From positions 1 to 5,887 of the forward strand of contig CAIWVT010000163.1 in assembly GCA_903916135.1 (NCBI GenBank): DNA of 5,887 bases. The letters are read 5' to 3'. This document shows positions 5,869-5,887 of the stretch, one piece after another (positions within the stretch are counted from its first letter, which is position 1; each line of letters begins with the position of its first letter). The DNA is from an uncultured bacterium (GTDB lineage Bacteria > Bacteroidota > Bacteroidia > Bacteroidales > CAIWKO01). The notes beneath the pieces were generated by a model. It was not told where the DNA came from. It searched no databases and saw only the letters and a list, made by a program, of their open reading frames with translations. Position numbers and translations under genes: made by a program.

Positions 5869-5887
5869 ATTCAGCAAAAAATAAAAA

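Overview
The window looks like chromosomal DNA from a member of the Bacteroidota, probably of the Bacteroidales type. Three things support this: low-to-moderate GC; start regions without clear Shine-Dalgarno sites but with TAnnTTTG promoter boxes, the known Bacteroidetes -7 element; and a gene set (NUDIX hydrolase, pyrE, SRPBCC protein, biotin-protein ligase, rsfS, ftsH) whose proteins all read as Bacteroidetes versions. No phage, IS, CRISPR, tRNA or rRNA gene was seen.

Layout. Positions 1-198 hold a 21-bp tandem repeat array that runs off the left edge. On the minus strand it lies inside an open frame (450 down to 1, incomplete) that reads the array as heptapeptides. Positions 451-572 are an AT-rich spacer with no recognisable gene. 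A NUDIX hydrolase (minus) and pyrE (plus) are divergent, and their start codons share the tetramer CATG at 1200-1203. pyrE is followed 5 bp later by a small SRPBCC/START-like protein. Positions 2268-2458, between the convergent SRPBCC and birA genes, are filled with short direct and inverted repeats. birA (minus) is divergent from an rsfS-ftsH pair (plus) across a 122-bp spacer.

The genes are housekeeping: pyrimidine synthesis (pyrE), nucleotide or metabolite clean-up (NUDIX), biotinylation of carboxylases (birA), ribosome silencing in slow growth (rsfS) and membrane protein quality control (ftsH). The parts not explained by known genes are the left-edge heptad-repeat frame and the repeat-rich convergent intergenic region. 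I see no convincing new multi-gene system; the left-edge repeat frame is the best candidate for something undescribed.
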